Below, piece after piece: positions 23,516 through 34,304 of a DNA stretch of 64,000 nucleotides. Position 1 is the first letter of the stretch, and the number at the start of each line of letters is the position of its first letter. The DNA is from Allodiplogaster sudhausi (taxonomy: Eukaryota > Nematoda > Chromadorea > Rhabditida > Diplogasteridae). The stretch spans positions 8,461,001 to 8,525,000 of the forward strand of contig CALZFC010000006.1 in assembly GCA_945643635.1 (NCBI GenBank), given 5' to 3'. The notes under the pieces are model-generated. The model did no database searches and had not been told where the DNA came from. It worked only from the letters and a program-made list of their open reading frames with translations. A program made the position numbers and the translations under genes.

Positions 23516-26500
23516 CGGGTGGGAGATGGGGAGAGGAAGGGCAGGAGGACTGTTGCCAAGCTGCAAGTGCCGTGTCTTCGGAAGCGAACCAGCCTGACAT
23601 TCAAGGAATAAGTAATGTGCACTAACAATCAGGTATTTCAGAATTATCCTAATAATGCCAGAGTCGAAATTCGAGCCAAACTAGGTGCATTTTGTAACGT
23701 GGATTGAAATCCTCATAATAAGGACATATTTTTTACTTACTGGGCAAACAAATCTTACTAGGCAACTTATTAGACAAAAAATTTGGCTCGAATTTCGACC
23801 AAGCAAAAAGCTAGGTTAATTCTGAAAACCAGAGCAACCATAAGAATGTTTTAGACGCATTTCCGTAAAAGTAGCACAAACTCGTATGTACTAGAGTATA
23901 ATCTTGAACAGAAAAAAAAGAACATATTTTATACAAAATGTGAAGACTAACGGTAGTTTGAGAGGCGGTCAGATGTTCAGATTCCTTGGGCCGACAATGA
24001 CCTCCTTGGCAAGACTGGAGGCGACCTTTCAAAAAATCAATCAGAGAACTCACTAAAGAAAAAATTATTGTAATTGAAATGAAAGATTCATAGCGAATAA
24101 GTGAAAATCGCTCTAGTATTCAGCCTTTCTTATTTAACTTCAAATAAAAGTAAATAAACTTATGTTACGTTTTAACTACAGTAATCAAGCACACAGTACA
24201 GTAAACCTTCGAAAACGAATGGTTGATATCTTCGATGAGTTTCTTTAAGGAACAATTTAAGTGAAAACCTAACGACTTACAAGTAATTGGCCAGCCATTT
24301 GTTGAGTGCAGAGGAGGAAAGAGTGGCAGGCAGATTGAGAGAGAGCGAGCGATGGGCGGAGGTAGGGAAGGACTCTTGTCAAGCTGCAGTTGCCGTGTCA
24401 TTAGCGTCCTCCGAAGCGGAACTAGCCTGACAGCAAAGAAATAAGTTATGGGCAACCATAAAACAATCTAGTATTCAGTCTAAAAGGCATTTTACTGACA
24501 AAATATCAAAATATGAATGTTTTCATGTTTCATTTTCCCCGTGCATAGCTCATATAAGATATTGAAGAAAAAATATGCTAAAAACAGGCAAAGGCGTTTT
24601 CAAGGGTTTTGCTAAATGAAAAGGTTTAACAGCAATTTTAGATGTAAGTTATGCCAACAAGCAGATATGATTTGTGAAGATTACCCATAATTTATATACC
24701 TTGTGCTGTGATTTAAAAAAATAAATCTCAGGACTAACGGTAGATTGTGTCCACTCGAGGCGAGTCTGGCCGCGATGTCCACATTTCCGGCTGTGGCCGA
24801 ATACGACCTCCTTGCAACCAGCAACCTGGAGACGATCCTTCAAAAAGAACAATATAAGAAATAATTCAAGAAATTAATAAATGGTATTCAAATGGCCCTT
24901 CAAAAGACTAACAATAAGCATTTTAACAAATTGGTAAGATATCCACATAGGATTGGCAAATTGTCAACTAAAGGAGTGTGCTTGAAGTTAACTGTTCAAT
25001 AAATCTGCGTGTCAGCTTGTGCACCCTACACTCTACACAACAACATAAGAGATATTCAAGTGGAACTGAACATGCTGAAAAGGAAGAAAGAAGTAGAGAG
25101 AAAGCAAGATAGAGATAGAGTGAGGGAAGAGAGAGAGAGAGAGTGCGAGAGAGACACCAGCGAGCATGCAGCAGAAAGAATACAGAGACAGAACACAGAG
25201 AGAGAGAGAGAGAGAGAGAACAGAGATAGAGAGCGGGGCACTGGGCAATGAGTTCAAGTAAATCGATTGCTGCACATCCCACGCGAGTGGTGTGCAGGTT
25301 ACTGACTAGTCCACAGAAGCGGTTAGCGAGGGTTCGAGTCAATCTCGTGCCCACTGATTTTGCGTCAAAGCGTTCAAGGAATTAGAGCCTAGAGTGGTGG
25401 CAGCTTACGTGAATCAGACAGAAAGAGGTGGAGGAAAAGGCAAGAAAAGAGAGAAATAAGTTCAAGAGCGCGGGTTAGATAGTAAAGAAGAATATAAACA
25501 GCACAACTTCGAATGCATTCCAAAGTAGGTAAAATCAAGTGAATCGCAGCGAGGGTTTTTGTTCGAGGAAAGGACTTTAAAAAAATAGAAAATGTGAAGA
25601 CTTACAGCGTTCTGAGAGTGCAATCGAAGAGAGCATTGGCCCCGACGTTCTCTTCGATTGCACTAGGGCTGCCTTCGACTTCCGCGCAGCCGGCCAGACT
25701 GGACGCAATCCTACAAAAGATCATTCTAAGAAAGAAATTCAAGAAAAAAATAAGTGGCATTCAAACTATAGATTCATTACGAATCAATTACAAACGCGTT
25801 ACCATTGTACCTTTTATTGAAGGTCATCTGACAGAGAAAAATCCATATACCGTATGCTTACCGTAACTCAGGAAACTACTTCATGGAAGAAATGAGTTTT
25901 TTGGAGAAACAAAACAACAAGAAATAAAAAAAAGACAGAATCAAACCGAAAGCAGCGCGACTGTCGAAGAACGGGCCAGATCTGCCCTCTTCCCGAACCG
26001 AAACAAGCCTCAATTGAATGGGAATAAAATACACTTCGCCTACTTGAAGAACATTGTATCGACCAAACAAATCAATACTACCCGCAATAAATTGTTGAAA
26101 GAAATTCCGAGCAAAACTACGTTTAAATATGCCCCAACCTTTAGCATAGCTCTAGTGACTAATCAAGGAAATAACAAATATCACTTCGAGCCCAAAAAGA
26201 AAAAAAACAACAACAATAACTGAAATAGAAAGTAGCTAACCGTGACCTATGCGAATCGTCCATATAGACAGCCGCCATCTTTTCCAAACCACGCGGAGCG
26301 GAGAAGCAATGTAGAGGAAGAAGCCGCTCTACGCCTCAATTGAAAGGCAATAAACAACACTTCGAGTACTCGAAGAATCAAGCATGGTTGTGGCAACAAG
26401 ATATTAAAAAATCACATCAATAACTTCAGCCCTTCCCCGAAGTTGTTTCTAAACATTTCAGGTGATGCTGGATGCTATATCACATAAACGTCGTAAGAAG

Positions 26501-29056
26501 CCAAAATAAACCCCAAAAACAACGACGGAACTAGCAAAACACAAACAATCATTTCGAAAATGCTGCTTGGTTTTATGGTTCCGAAGTGTCGTTTATTTGG
26601 TGTGTTTCGTTGTTTAAGTGTGTAGTGTAAACTCAAATGCCCCTTCCTACTGCATTTACCACTTGATTTATTTTATGAAATAAAGTTGAAATTTACATTT
26701 TAAGACACTGTGTGCTGTGTGTGGAAGAGAATGGGGATTCGAACAAGGTATAGATCTCTTTATTTGGTTACGTGTACGCCGAGATATTTCTTGCGTGCCA
26801 TTTGGAACATTGCGCGCGCTGCGGTACAAATCGGCCACTTTGGCGGTACATCACTGTATATATATCGTAGTTGAAAAAGGAAACAGTGTTACTTGCTTTA
26901 TGTCCGATAATCATCATGAAGGAAGAGAGAAGGCCGTGAGCCGATGCAAAATACATCATTATGATGCCGAGGTCTGAAGGCGACATGAAGAATGCACACT
27001 AATTTTTTACTTCCCACTCTTTTCACGTCCGCTCTCTCAAAACCTTGCATCTTTACTAGCTTCCCCTATAATCTTCAGATAATCGATAAAAAGCCCACTA
27101 ACCGTTGGTTTGTGTTCCGGAGCCAATGATCACCAGGAAGATGGAAGCACCCGTCGGAATCATCAGAAAGGCATAGGGCACGACTGTCTGTGATATGGCA
27201 TCTGACCTTTCAAATATTTATTGTTCAGGTTCAAATAAAAAGTCGCTTCTATTTATTCACTACTTTCTATTTCGAACCGACGATTTTACGCATAAGTAAA
27301 CTTATTTAGTGCCAGCAAAAGAAAAGCACCTGTCTGACTTTAGAATGCTTATTGTAATCTGTGTGATACCTTGTAGTTTCAAAATCGAGATTGTGTCGTA
27401 ACATTAGATTACATTAATATTTACTAGTCTGCCATTAGATTCATACTAGTTCACAACTTTTTTCTCCTTGACAGAACCTGGATAACCAGCTGACGAGTCA
27501 GCGTCAGATGATTCACCAGACTTCGTCGTGTCATGCTGCCTTTGTGCTTGTTCAAAAGACTGAAAGATTAGAGAGGAAGTGCTATTGTTCAGGTGTGATT
27601 GACATTTCATAACGAAAACATGACATTTGAAGTGAGTACCTGAAAATGAGCGTGACAAAGACGCCGACGGCCACGATGATGCCGGTGATGAGCACGGTCG
27701 TGACGGTGAGCACGGGGATCACGAGCGGCAACGCGGCCGGCGAGTAGTACACGAACGAGACACGTTCGTGGGCGACAGCCACGATGGTCGGGTACTTCTG
27801 AAGATTGTAAGTGTTAAAGGAGGTATCCGAGGAATAATTAACCCATGTTTCGGGATACTGTATAATTATCCAAAGGATACTTCCTTTAAGTAGGTCATAT
27901 GTATAATATTATTATTGTTTTATCATAGAATCTTTACACATGTTCAAAGCCATCTTTAAACTAGCCTCTTCGACTTCGCTGAACATAACAGATTGGTCCA
28001 TCTGGCAAGCGACATAAAGGCAGAGTGAAGCGGCGCTGACAAGGAGATGACAAGCAACCATAAATGGCTTCTGAATGGGCCATAGTATGAATGAATGTCA
28101 ACTATTTATGTATGTACCATATAATCGAACAATCATTGTCCAAATGCCGTCACATTGAAGCAAGAGCCCTAAAGTAGCACATTAAAGTGGACATGTCCCG
28201 ACTAACAAAGCATCGATGCCACTTGTGCTGCGATGCTGTCACACCAAGCACCATCGTGAAGCGGAAGCAGAAGGCGTCCATGATGGCGCACATCAGATTG
28301 CTGACCGCGAGCAGCCAGACGCTCTTGAGAGAAGCAGAGAACTATGTCTTCTTGTTCAATTCCAGAGCTTTACCAACAACAAATAAGTATTTTTAGAAGA
28401 ATAAAAAACATCCAAAGCGAGCAATATCAGCAATAGTGAGAAGCTAAGTGAACTCACAGTAAAGAGATGCGTCTGTTGCGGGCTCTGTGAGATGTTCGAC
28501 ATGAGCGAAAGCGCCGTGAGTGGCACATAAACAATCGGCTGGCCCACCGCGAACACCAAGTCAATAGCGACCGTCCAGAACTGAATACTTGCATATTTCA
28601 AGGACATCGTCAATGAAGCGTATTCCTTTCGGCTAACAGAATTGTATGCAAGATGCCCGAGCTGGGCAATAGCTTGTTCTATTTTCAAGATCTCTGAGAG
28701 AATTTTAAAAAATATAATGTAAAATAATAGTCAAATAAAGAGGAAAAAGAAAAGCGCGAGCAAATGTACCAGGATGTGAATAAGGTAAAAGCGATAAGTG
28801 GCCATCGCAGCTGTTGAATGACGAAGCAGCAAAAAGAGGGCAGCGACTACAAGGAACATGCTTGTGCTGCCTAAACAAATTAATTATGTTTATTTAATTA
28901 ATTTAAAAAAAACTAATTATATTGAAAAATGAACTATGTTCTATTCCTTCTCTACTGTGTTTAACTATACGGTTTGAACAACGAACCAGATGCAATGAAG
29001 AAGTGCCGTAAAGTCCATTCAGCACCAACATTAATGGTAAAATTGGCGCCCGGCAT
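19399..29056 (-). CDS. Srh-like seven-transmembrane chemoreceptor (10 exons) with a transposon in its last intron
   Basis: Model, 5' to 3': 28987-29056, 28770-28870, 28458-28580, 28243-28323, 27975-28070, 27640-27797, 27478-27559, 27103-27187, 26897-26973, 19399-19551. The lengths sum to 1026 bp, 341 residues, the usual size. It starts MPGANFTINVGAEW; TM1-TM2 contain ALFLLLRHS...YRFYLIHIL, TM5 contains LPLVIPVLTVTTVLITG, then SMTRRSLVNHLTLTRQLVIQ, TVVPYAFLMIPTG (TM6), LGIIMMYFASAHGLLSSF (TM7) and the family signature MIIGHK-AYREKLR. Loop-3 to TM7 resembles Srh-type receptors of the Str superfamily; the family is inferred from motifs. Intron 9 is 7.3 kb, with a GC donor (AAA-GCAAGT), and contains the inverted-repeat element at 19701-26856. 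Removing the element restores a contiguous intron, so coding is intact. The 3' end of exon 5 is the least certain boundary. Confidence 0.82.
21018..22495 (+). repeat. Two direct-repeat modules in the left arm of the foldback element
   Basis: Each module of about 770 bp has the same landmarks in order: GCTAAATAAGAAAGG or GTTAAATAAGAAAGG (21018, 21791), TTTTTGAAGG followed by CCTCCAG (about 21125, 21895), ACCGTTAGT (about 21228, 21976), TGTCAGGCT followed by GTTC (about 21536, 22330), a CCTCCTTCCCT or CCTCCTGCCCT segment and a CT tract. The right arm carries both again, inverted (about 24855-24105 and 24115-23400). The element is thus built of four copies of one module. Confidence 0.7.
22131..22267. 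mobile_element. 137-bp MITE nested in the left arm
   Basis: It begins and ends with an 18-bp perfect inverted repeat, GTCGAAATTCGAGCCAAA. It was inserted before the arms were duplicated or homogenised, because the same unit is in the right arm. Confidence 0.75.
22560..23383. other. Unpaired centre of the foldback element
   Basis: Spacer between the two arms. It contains GA-rich tracts (22740-22870) and no recognisable gene. TTAGCGTCTCACC...TTCGAGGCCGCCTCGC around 23050-23100 is vaguely tRNA-like but does not fold convincingly. Confidence 0.5.
23663..23799. mobile_element. 137-bp MITE nested in the right arm
   Basis: Inverse copy of 22131-22267, same length, with perfect 18-bp ends. Confidence 0.75.
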
Positions 29057-29107
29057 TACTACCTAAAAAATAAAATATATAGAGTATATAGAATATATAG
29101 AGTATAT

Positions 29108-29147
29108 AGACTGTTGCATAGGAACGAAGGTTCCTATGCAACAGTCT
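29108..29147. repeat. Perfect hairpin, 18-bp arms
   Basis: AGACTGTTGCATAGGAAC pairs exactly with GTTCCTATGCAACAGTCT across a four-base loop (GAAG). It lies just upstream (minus-strand sense) of the Srh-like receptor start. Confidence 0.85.
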
Positions 29148-31304
29148 CGAGATATGATGAGATTGCTCTATGCAATTTACTAACACACATTCATGGGATT
29201 ATGTTAGATTTACTATCTAGTGCATATGTATACACATTAATCTCTCTCATGACTCGGGTAAGGACATGGCCAATCAAATTTGAGCTCAGTTTTATTGCTC
29301 CCGAAACGTCGTGAAACAAAATAAAACGTAAGTGATTAATCCTACTGATTGATAGACATCTTAGCTCGTGTGTACATTTTATCACAGAAACATGACTCTG
29401 ATAACTTGTCTCGAATACTTGTCGAATGTCGGAAGCTAGAACCTATCCATGGTGATTAGCGATACTGATAACTAGAGATTGTATCTTTAGAATAAAAAAA
29501 TGTATGAATTTTTCACCTGCTTCGTGGCATTAAGTTTGACAAATTACCAAGTGGTATCTTTGAAATGTCAAACATTGATGCATCATCATTTAGTCTAACT
29601 ACAATGCAGATAGACCAGGGTTCCGTTTACAATGACACAAATACAGCGGATTTATTCGACATCATCATATTAATCGCGCAAACATGGACAAGGATGCGAG
29701 TAACTCATATTCTAAATTCATTAACGGTTAATGCTCTTTTTTTGTAGTTTAATGCGGTTGAGCAATTAAATCTCGCACAAAATTCGTAAGATGATGCAAT
29801 AACAAGAAGTGGTTATAGTGGTCCACTTCTCAGCTTCAATCAAGGGGTTCAATTAAACGGTACCGACAATCACGATGAAGCAACTCCATCGCTCGCAAGG
29901 CGGAAGCTATACAATACTGACCAGGGATAGCATCCATCCTATGTGACAAAATGTACTTCGAAAAATACAAAGGGAATAATATATATTTTTAAAGCATATA
30001 CTAAACATCAATGTGCACTACAACTTAGGCGAATGTGCACTGTGGAACTATAATGGAACTTCCCATTACATGCAGTGTGGCATAGTTGTTATCCTTTTTT
30101 CTTTATAAATATTACCGTCCCTTGTATTCACGTTCGTGATGTTTGCACTGATTGAATGAAAGCCAGATTTTTATATGAATTTTGTTTTGATAATTATATA
30201 AAAAATACATGTAAGCTGATAGTATAGAACTGCTTATAATTTTATTTTGAACAACGATTGCCTTCTTTGATCTCACAATCAGCTCAATTAGCAGTTGCCA
30301 TTTGTACATTTATTCAGCCCAAATAATTCTCAAATTTCTTAATTCCAAGCGATTTCATTGCTTACTTTTTTCATTCCGATGAAAATATTTATTTCATCCT
30401 AATAAAAAAAAATTCTTTTATTTCTAAGCCTCCGTAAATGGAAATGGGCTATGTAAGTTGAGCGAAATTCAGCGCTTCAATTAATAATTTAAAAAAAATT
30501 TGAGAATAATATCATCGGGCAGTAGAATGATGGAAATAAACCCGCCAGCGTCTTTAATACAACTTTTGGGACAATAAATTAGCAAATGAAAAGTCATTAC
30601 AGGAACATGTTGCGAAATCGTGACAACGATTTGTGATAGGCTTCGATTCGAGTCACTTGTCTCATTTCTCATTTCTGCCTATGATTGGAATCTTGCGTTC
30701 CAATTGTAAAATGGATCTTGCCGCAATAAAGAGTAATTTTTTGATTGTCTTCTGCTATTTCCTTTTAAAAAATTCTTTTGAACGCAACACAAATATTTTT
30801 GCTTCAATTGGAAGTTTACATTTGCTACTTATTTTAAACATAATTTTGTACACGTTCATTTGAATGTATATACATCGCAAACACATGCACGAAATTTACA
30901 GCTGTCTCAAATGAATGAAAACTTTGTGCCCCTTTTTCTTTTTCTCTCTAGCTATCGCTCTCTCCATACCTCTATCTGTCTCTCTCTCCCATTCTCACGC
31001 GCACTCTCCCTCGCTCTCTCTCTGTCTGTCTCTCACTCACCCTACAATTTGCTGCCACACGCCCAGTGGGCGTCGTTGATTGCAGCGGTTCGATTCTGAA
31101 GAAAGAAAAGACCAACATTCTCGACACTTAGTTACCCTTGCCTTGCGCATGTTGCAATTACATACCTCCACTCCTCTCTTTTCTCTGCTACTTCTTCTGA
31201 TCAATATCGCGCAATTTCGTAAATGCATGAAGGAATTCTAGAAATTTTAATATAAAGCTATAAACTGGTGTCCTTTTTCTGCAGGTAAACTTGGCCAATC
31301 CAAG
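29148..31304. other. Intergenic between divergent genes
   Basis: About 2.1 kb that should contain the promoters of the Srh-like receptor (minus) and the small four-pass protein (plus). It holds a CT-rich patch at 30940-31045 and otherwise AT-rich DNA. No gene was recognised. Confidence 0.5.
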
Positions 31305-32603
31305 ATGACTCCGTCTTCTATGCCAGTGAAGGTATGACGACGATGTGGCTCAATGAATAAAATATTTTTTATCTGATATAAAATATGCTAATATAAAATT
31401 TTTAAAGAATATTACTAACTAATATTATATTCCTTTGCAAAGGAAGCAATTAAATGCGCTGATTAGGTAATTTTTTTTTAAATATATTTAATACAAAATA
31501 TATAAACAAGTAGGATTTCTATTGATAAGTAATAGTCTTTTTCCCTAATTAAAGAAGCAGCTGAGCGCGCTTGTCTTCGCGGGCGTCAACGTGGCGGCGA
31601 GCGTGCTCGCTGGCCCGGCACCCGCCTACCGCCAGTACATCACTGGCGGAGTCGCCTACGACATCCTCGCCATGTTCATGGTTGCGCGATAACGGACCCT
31701 TTATGAAATTGATTCGTTTCTGTAAACTACTTTTAACTTTTAAAGAGACTATGATTTAAAAAAATTTTAAGAGTAGTACAGCTGTATACAGTGTAGTTTT
31801 AACACCATAGTTTATAACTCAGAGCCTTTTGAAAATTATTCCGTTTATTACACTTCAAAGCTAATAAAGTGTCCTATTGATTTTTTATATATTTTATTTT
31901 AGTTTCCAATTGTTAGTGTGAAAATTTTGAAAAAATATATAATTAAAATTAACGATAAATAGAGTAAAACACAGCTGTGCATCTCGTGCGTCGTCTTCGT
32001 GACGTCATTCCTCGTCATCGCCGGCGTCTTCACGCGCTTCGCTGACTTGCTCATTCCTTTCCTCATATCAAAGGTTCCCATTTTCAATGTCACTTATCAT
32101 TTCTTATTCTTAAAGGAAAATAAAATGAAGCAGAGTAAATAGCTGAAAATGTAATATTTATTAAATGGATGACCTAATTCAACCTGTAATCTTAGATGAC
32201 AGAGATTCTCTGGCACGCCGTTGCAATGCTCGTCGGCTTTGGTCTCATCGCAGTGAGCTTGAGCATTGGTAAGATGGAAAAACAGCTATTTGAATTTTAT
32301 TTACTTTTATTATAGTGTTCACAAACATTTCAATGTGATTTCATCTCATTTAAGAGATATTTTTAACAATGTAGTGTTTTGTTCAGGCATTATCGTCTCT
32401 TTCGTTAGCTTCGTGTGGCTTTCGATGGACATCGCCAGTCTCGCGGTCATCATGAGCGCTTATCACAAAATTAGGTCTTTTGCTCAAATTATCCTTTGTA
32501 ACTTTTAATGATCAAAAAAGAAGCAAAAATAAATAAATGCTGAAAATTTTGTTGCAGCGATGAAGCCGACGAAAAGAAGGCAGGAAAGCTACTGAAAAAC
32601 TGA
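31305..32603 (+). CDS. Small four-pass membrane protein of unknown function (6 exons)
   Basis: Model: 31305-31331, 31555-31680, 31975-32073, 32205-32268, 32387-32474, 32558-32603. Lengths total 450 bp, 149 residues, with all phases consistent. The protein starts MTPSSMPVKKQLSALVF. Hydrophobic segments: about residues 11-25 and 40-52, CISCVVFVTSFLVIAGVF, ILWHAVAMLVGFGLIAVSLS and IVSFVSFVWLSMDIASLAVIM. It ends in a charged tail, DEADEKKAGKLLKN, with a Lys-rich C-terminus that could serve as an ER or Golgi retrieval signal. No named family was recognised; MARVEL-like nematode proteins share the layout. An acceptor-like TTTTTCTGCAG lies 20 bases upstream of the ATG and could be a trans-splice site or the end of a 5' UTR intron. 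Confidence 0.8.
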
Positions 32604-34051
32604 GATGGAGTCGCAATACTTGCTCGCGGATTTCGCTATTACACAAACAAGTTTTTTAAAACTTATATTCCATATCGAACCGTGATGCAAATTCCTTCAT
32701 GGCGCCCATATCTTCTCTCATTCCTTTTATCGCTATCCCTCCCTCTCCTCCACTCTCTTTCTCTTCCTCATTTCTATCTCCCTCCCAATACCTCTTTGTC
32801 TCTCTTCTCCTATTTGCATCAAACTTTAATTCTCACCCTCTTTTACATCCTTTCCCTTTTATAACCTACCTAGTTTATTGCCTCAAACATTAACATGGAC
32901 AGAAAAAAATAATAGCTAGTTCATCCTTTCAGCTCTTATAATCATTCTGGCAGGCATGTCAACCAATTTACTTGGAATGTGATTTATGAAACCAATGGTT
33001 ACAACTCGCAGTGTGAAAAATACTTGATATACCATATTTTTGTATGTACAACGGTCCGGTATAATTCACATTTATCTTGCTGTTTTCTTCTTCAAAAAGC
33101 AATGAGATAAATGTGTTGTTGTTCAATTAAAATCGACTAAATGAAATCAGACTCAGTTGTGAAAGCTATTACCGTTCGTTTTGAGTCCATCAAGTTGCAT
33201 ATAATATATAAGAATCCTACGATTTTGATTGAGTAGAGGGGTGAAATGTTATTTGGAACGATAATATATCCAATGTGCAATAATTTTTTTAAAAGAAGAT
33301 TTATAAATTATTGAAATAGTGAAAAATGGGCATGGTTTATAAAATATTAACCGTTGGTAATCATGCGTGAATACAATTTCAGAATTTTCAGTAATTAATT
33401 AAATTGTATTTTTCACAACAATGAACCTTTCATGCCCCTCTTTGAAAAATTCTGCTAATGCAAAAAAAACCTTAAAAGAAATAATTTACATTTTTTCTTA
33501 TTTGTTTTTTTTTTTGGGGAAAATACACGAGTTAGTGGCACTGTGGCAGGTGATTTTGAGTAGCTCATGTGGAATATATTTAGTTGTGAACTCAACCCGT
33601 TTGATCCTTGCGGAGATGAACCCATTCTTCAAGTACATTAATTATAAACGGACGCTAAAGGGCATCAATATGCTGAGGAAATACTTTCCGCGCTAGAGGG
33701 GTGAAGTTTTCTGTTGCTCGGGTGAATGATTACAGTGAAGTTTTGGCTTGAATCAACATGTACGAAAATTTCAATCATGAATTTTTATTTCTAATTTCAC
33801 ATTTATACATATGTATTATAATAAAACAAAGAAATGAATGAAGCTGAAAAGTATTGAGAAAAAGAAACTCTGAGCATGTTGTTGAACACAAAAATTTGAA
33901 GGGTAAGCACAACAAAAAACCATTAATATGATAAATTGATTTACATCAGGATTGAAATATAGTAATAAAGCTTATGTGTTTTATGGAGAGAAAAGAAAAC
34001 AACAAAACAAAACTGTACAATGATTTCTAGAATATGAATTTTGACACACTT
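32604..34051. other. Intergenic between convergent genes
   Basis: 3' regions of the four-pass gene and of the galactosyltransferase. It includes a CT-rich run at 32700-32850. A 91-codon frame at 33421-33696 (plus) ends FFKYINYKRTLKGINMLRKYF, faintly like the tail of a serpentine receptor, but it has no supporting exons. Confidence 0.45.
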
Positions 34052-34254
34052 CTACGCGGCAGGCGTCTGGGTCATGTTGAAAGTGACGTCATCGGCACCT
34101 CGGTCGCGCTTGGCCGCGCTTATGGCTTCCTCGATGACGTCATGACCTTCGGTTACTGGGAAGGGACGGTCGACACCGAAGGCACGCACGTGGTAGACGA
34201 GGTACTCGAGGACGTACCTGGAGAGTGGGAGAAAGAGAGCGGGAGAGAGAACGG

Positions 34255-34304
<50 letters not shown>

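Larger units (their letters stand above)
19701..26856. mobile_element. 7.16-kb long-inverted-repeat (foldback) DNA transposon, TA target site
   Basis: The element starts CAGTGATGTACCGCCAAAG and ends with the exact inverse, flanked on both sides by TA (19699-19700, 26857-26858). TA duplication with CAGTG ends is the Tc1/mariner pattern. The two halves pair over most of their length: 19701-20100 is almost identical to 26456-26856 inverted, 20100-21000 pairs weakly with 25500-26450, and 21000-22500 is highly similar to 23400-24900 inverted. The centre, 22560-23380, is unpaired. No transposase could be read in any frame, so it looks non-autonomous. It lies in the last intron of the Srh-like receptor. 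Confidence 0.9.

Noticed and set aside
26717..26977. 86-codon plus-strand frame
   Set aside because: Joins the transposon terminal repeat to the antisense of a receptor exon.
33421..33696. 91-codon frame with a receptor-like tail
   Set aside because: No acceptor, no companion exons; kept only as a note in the intergenic entry.
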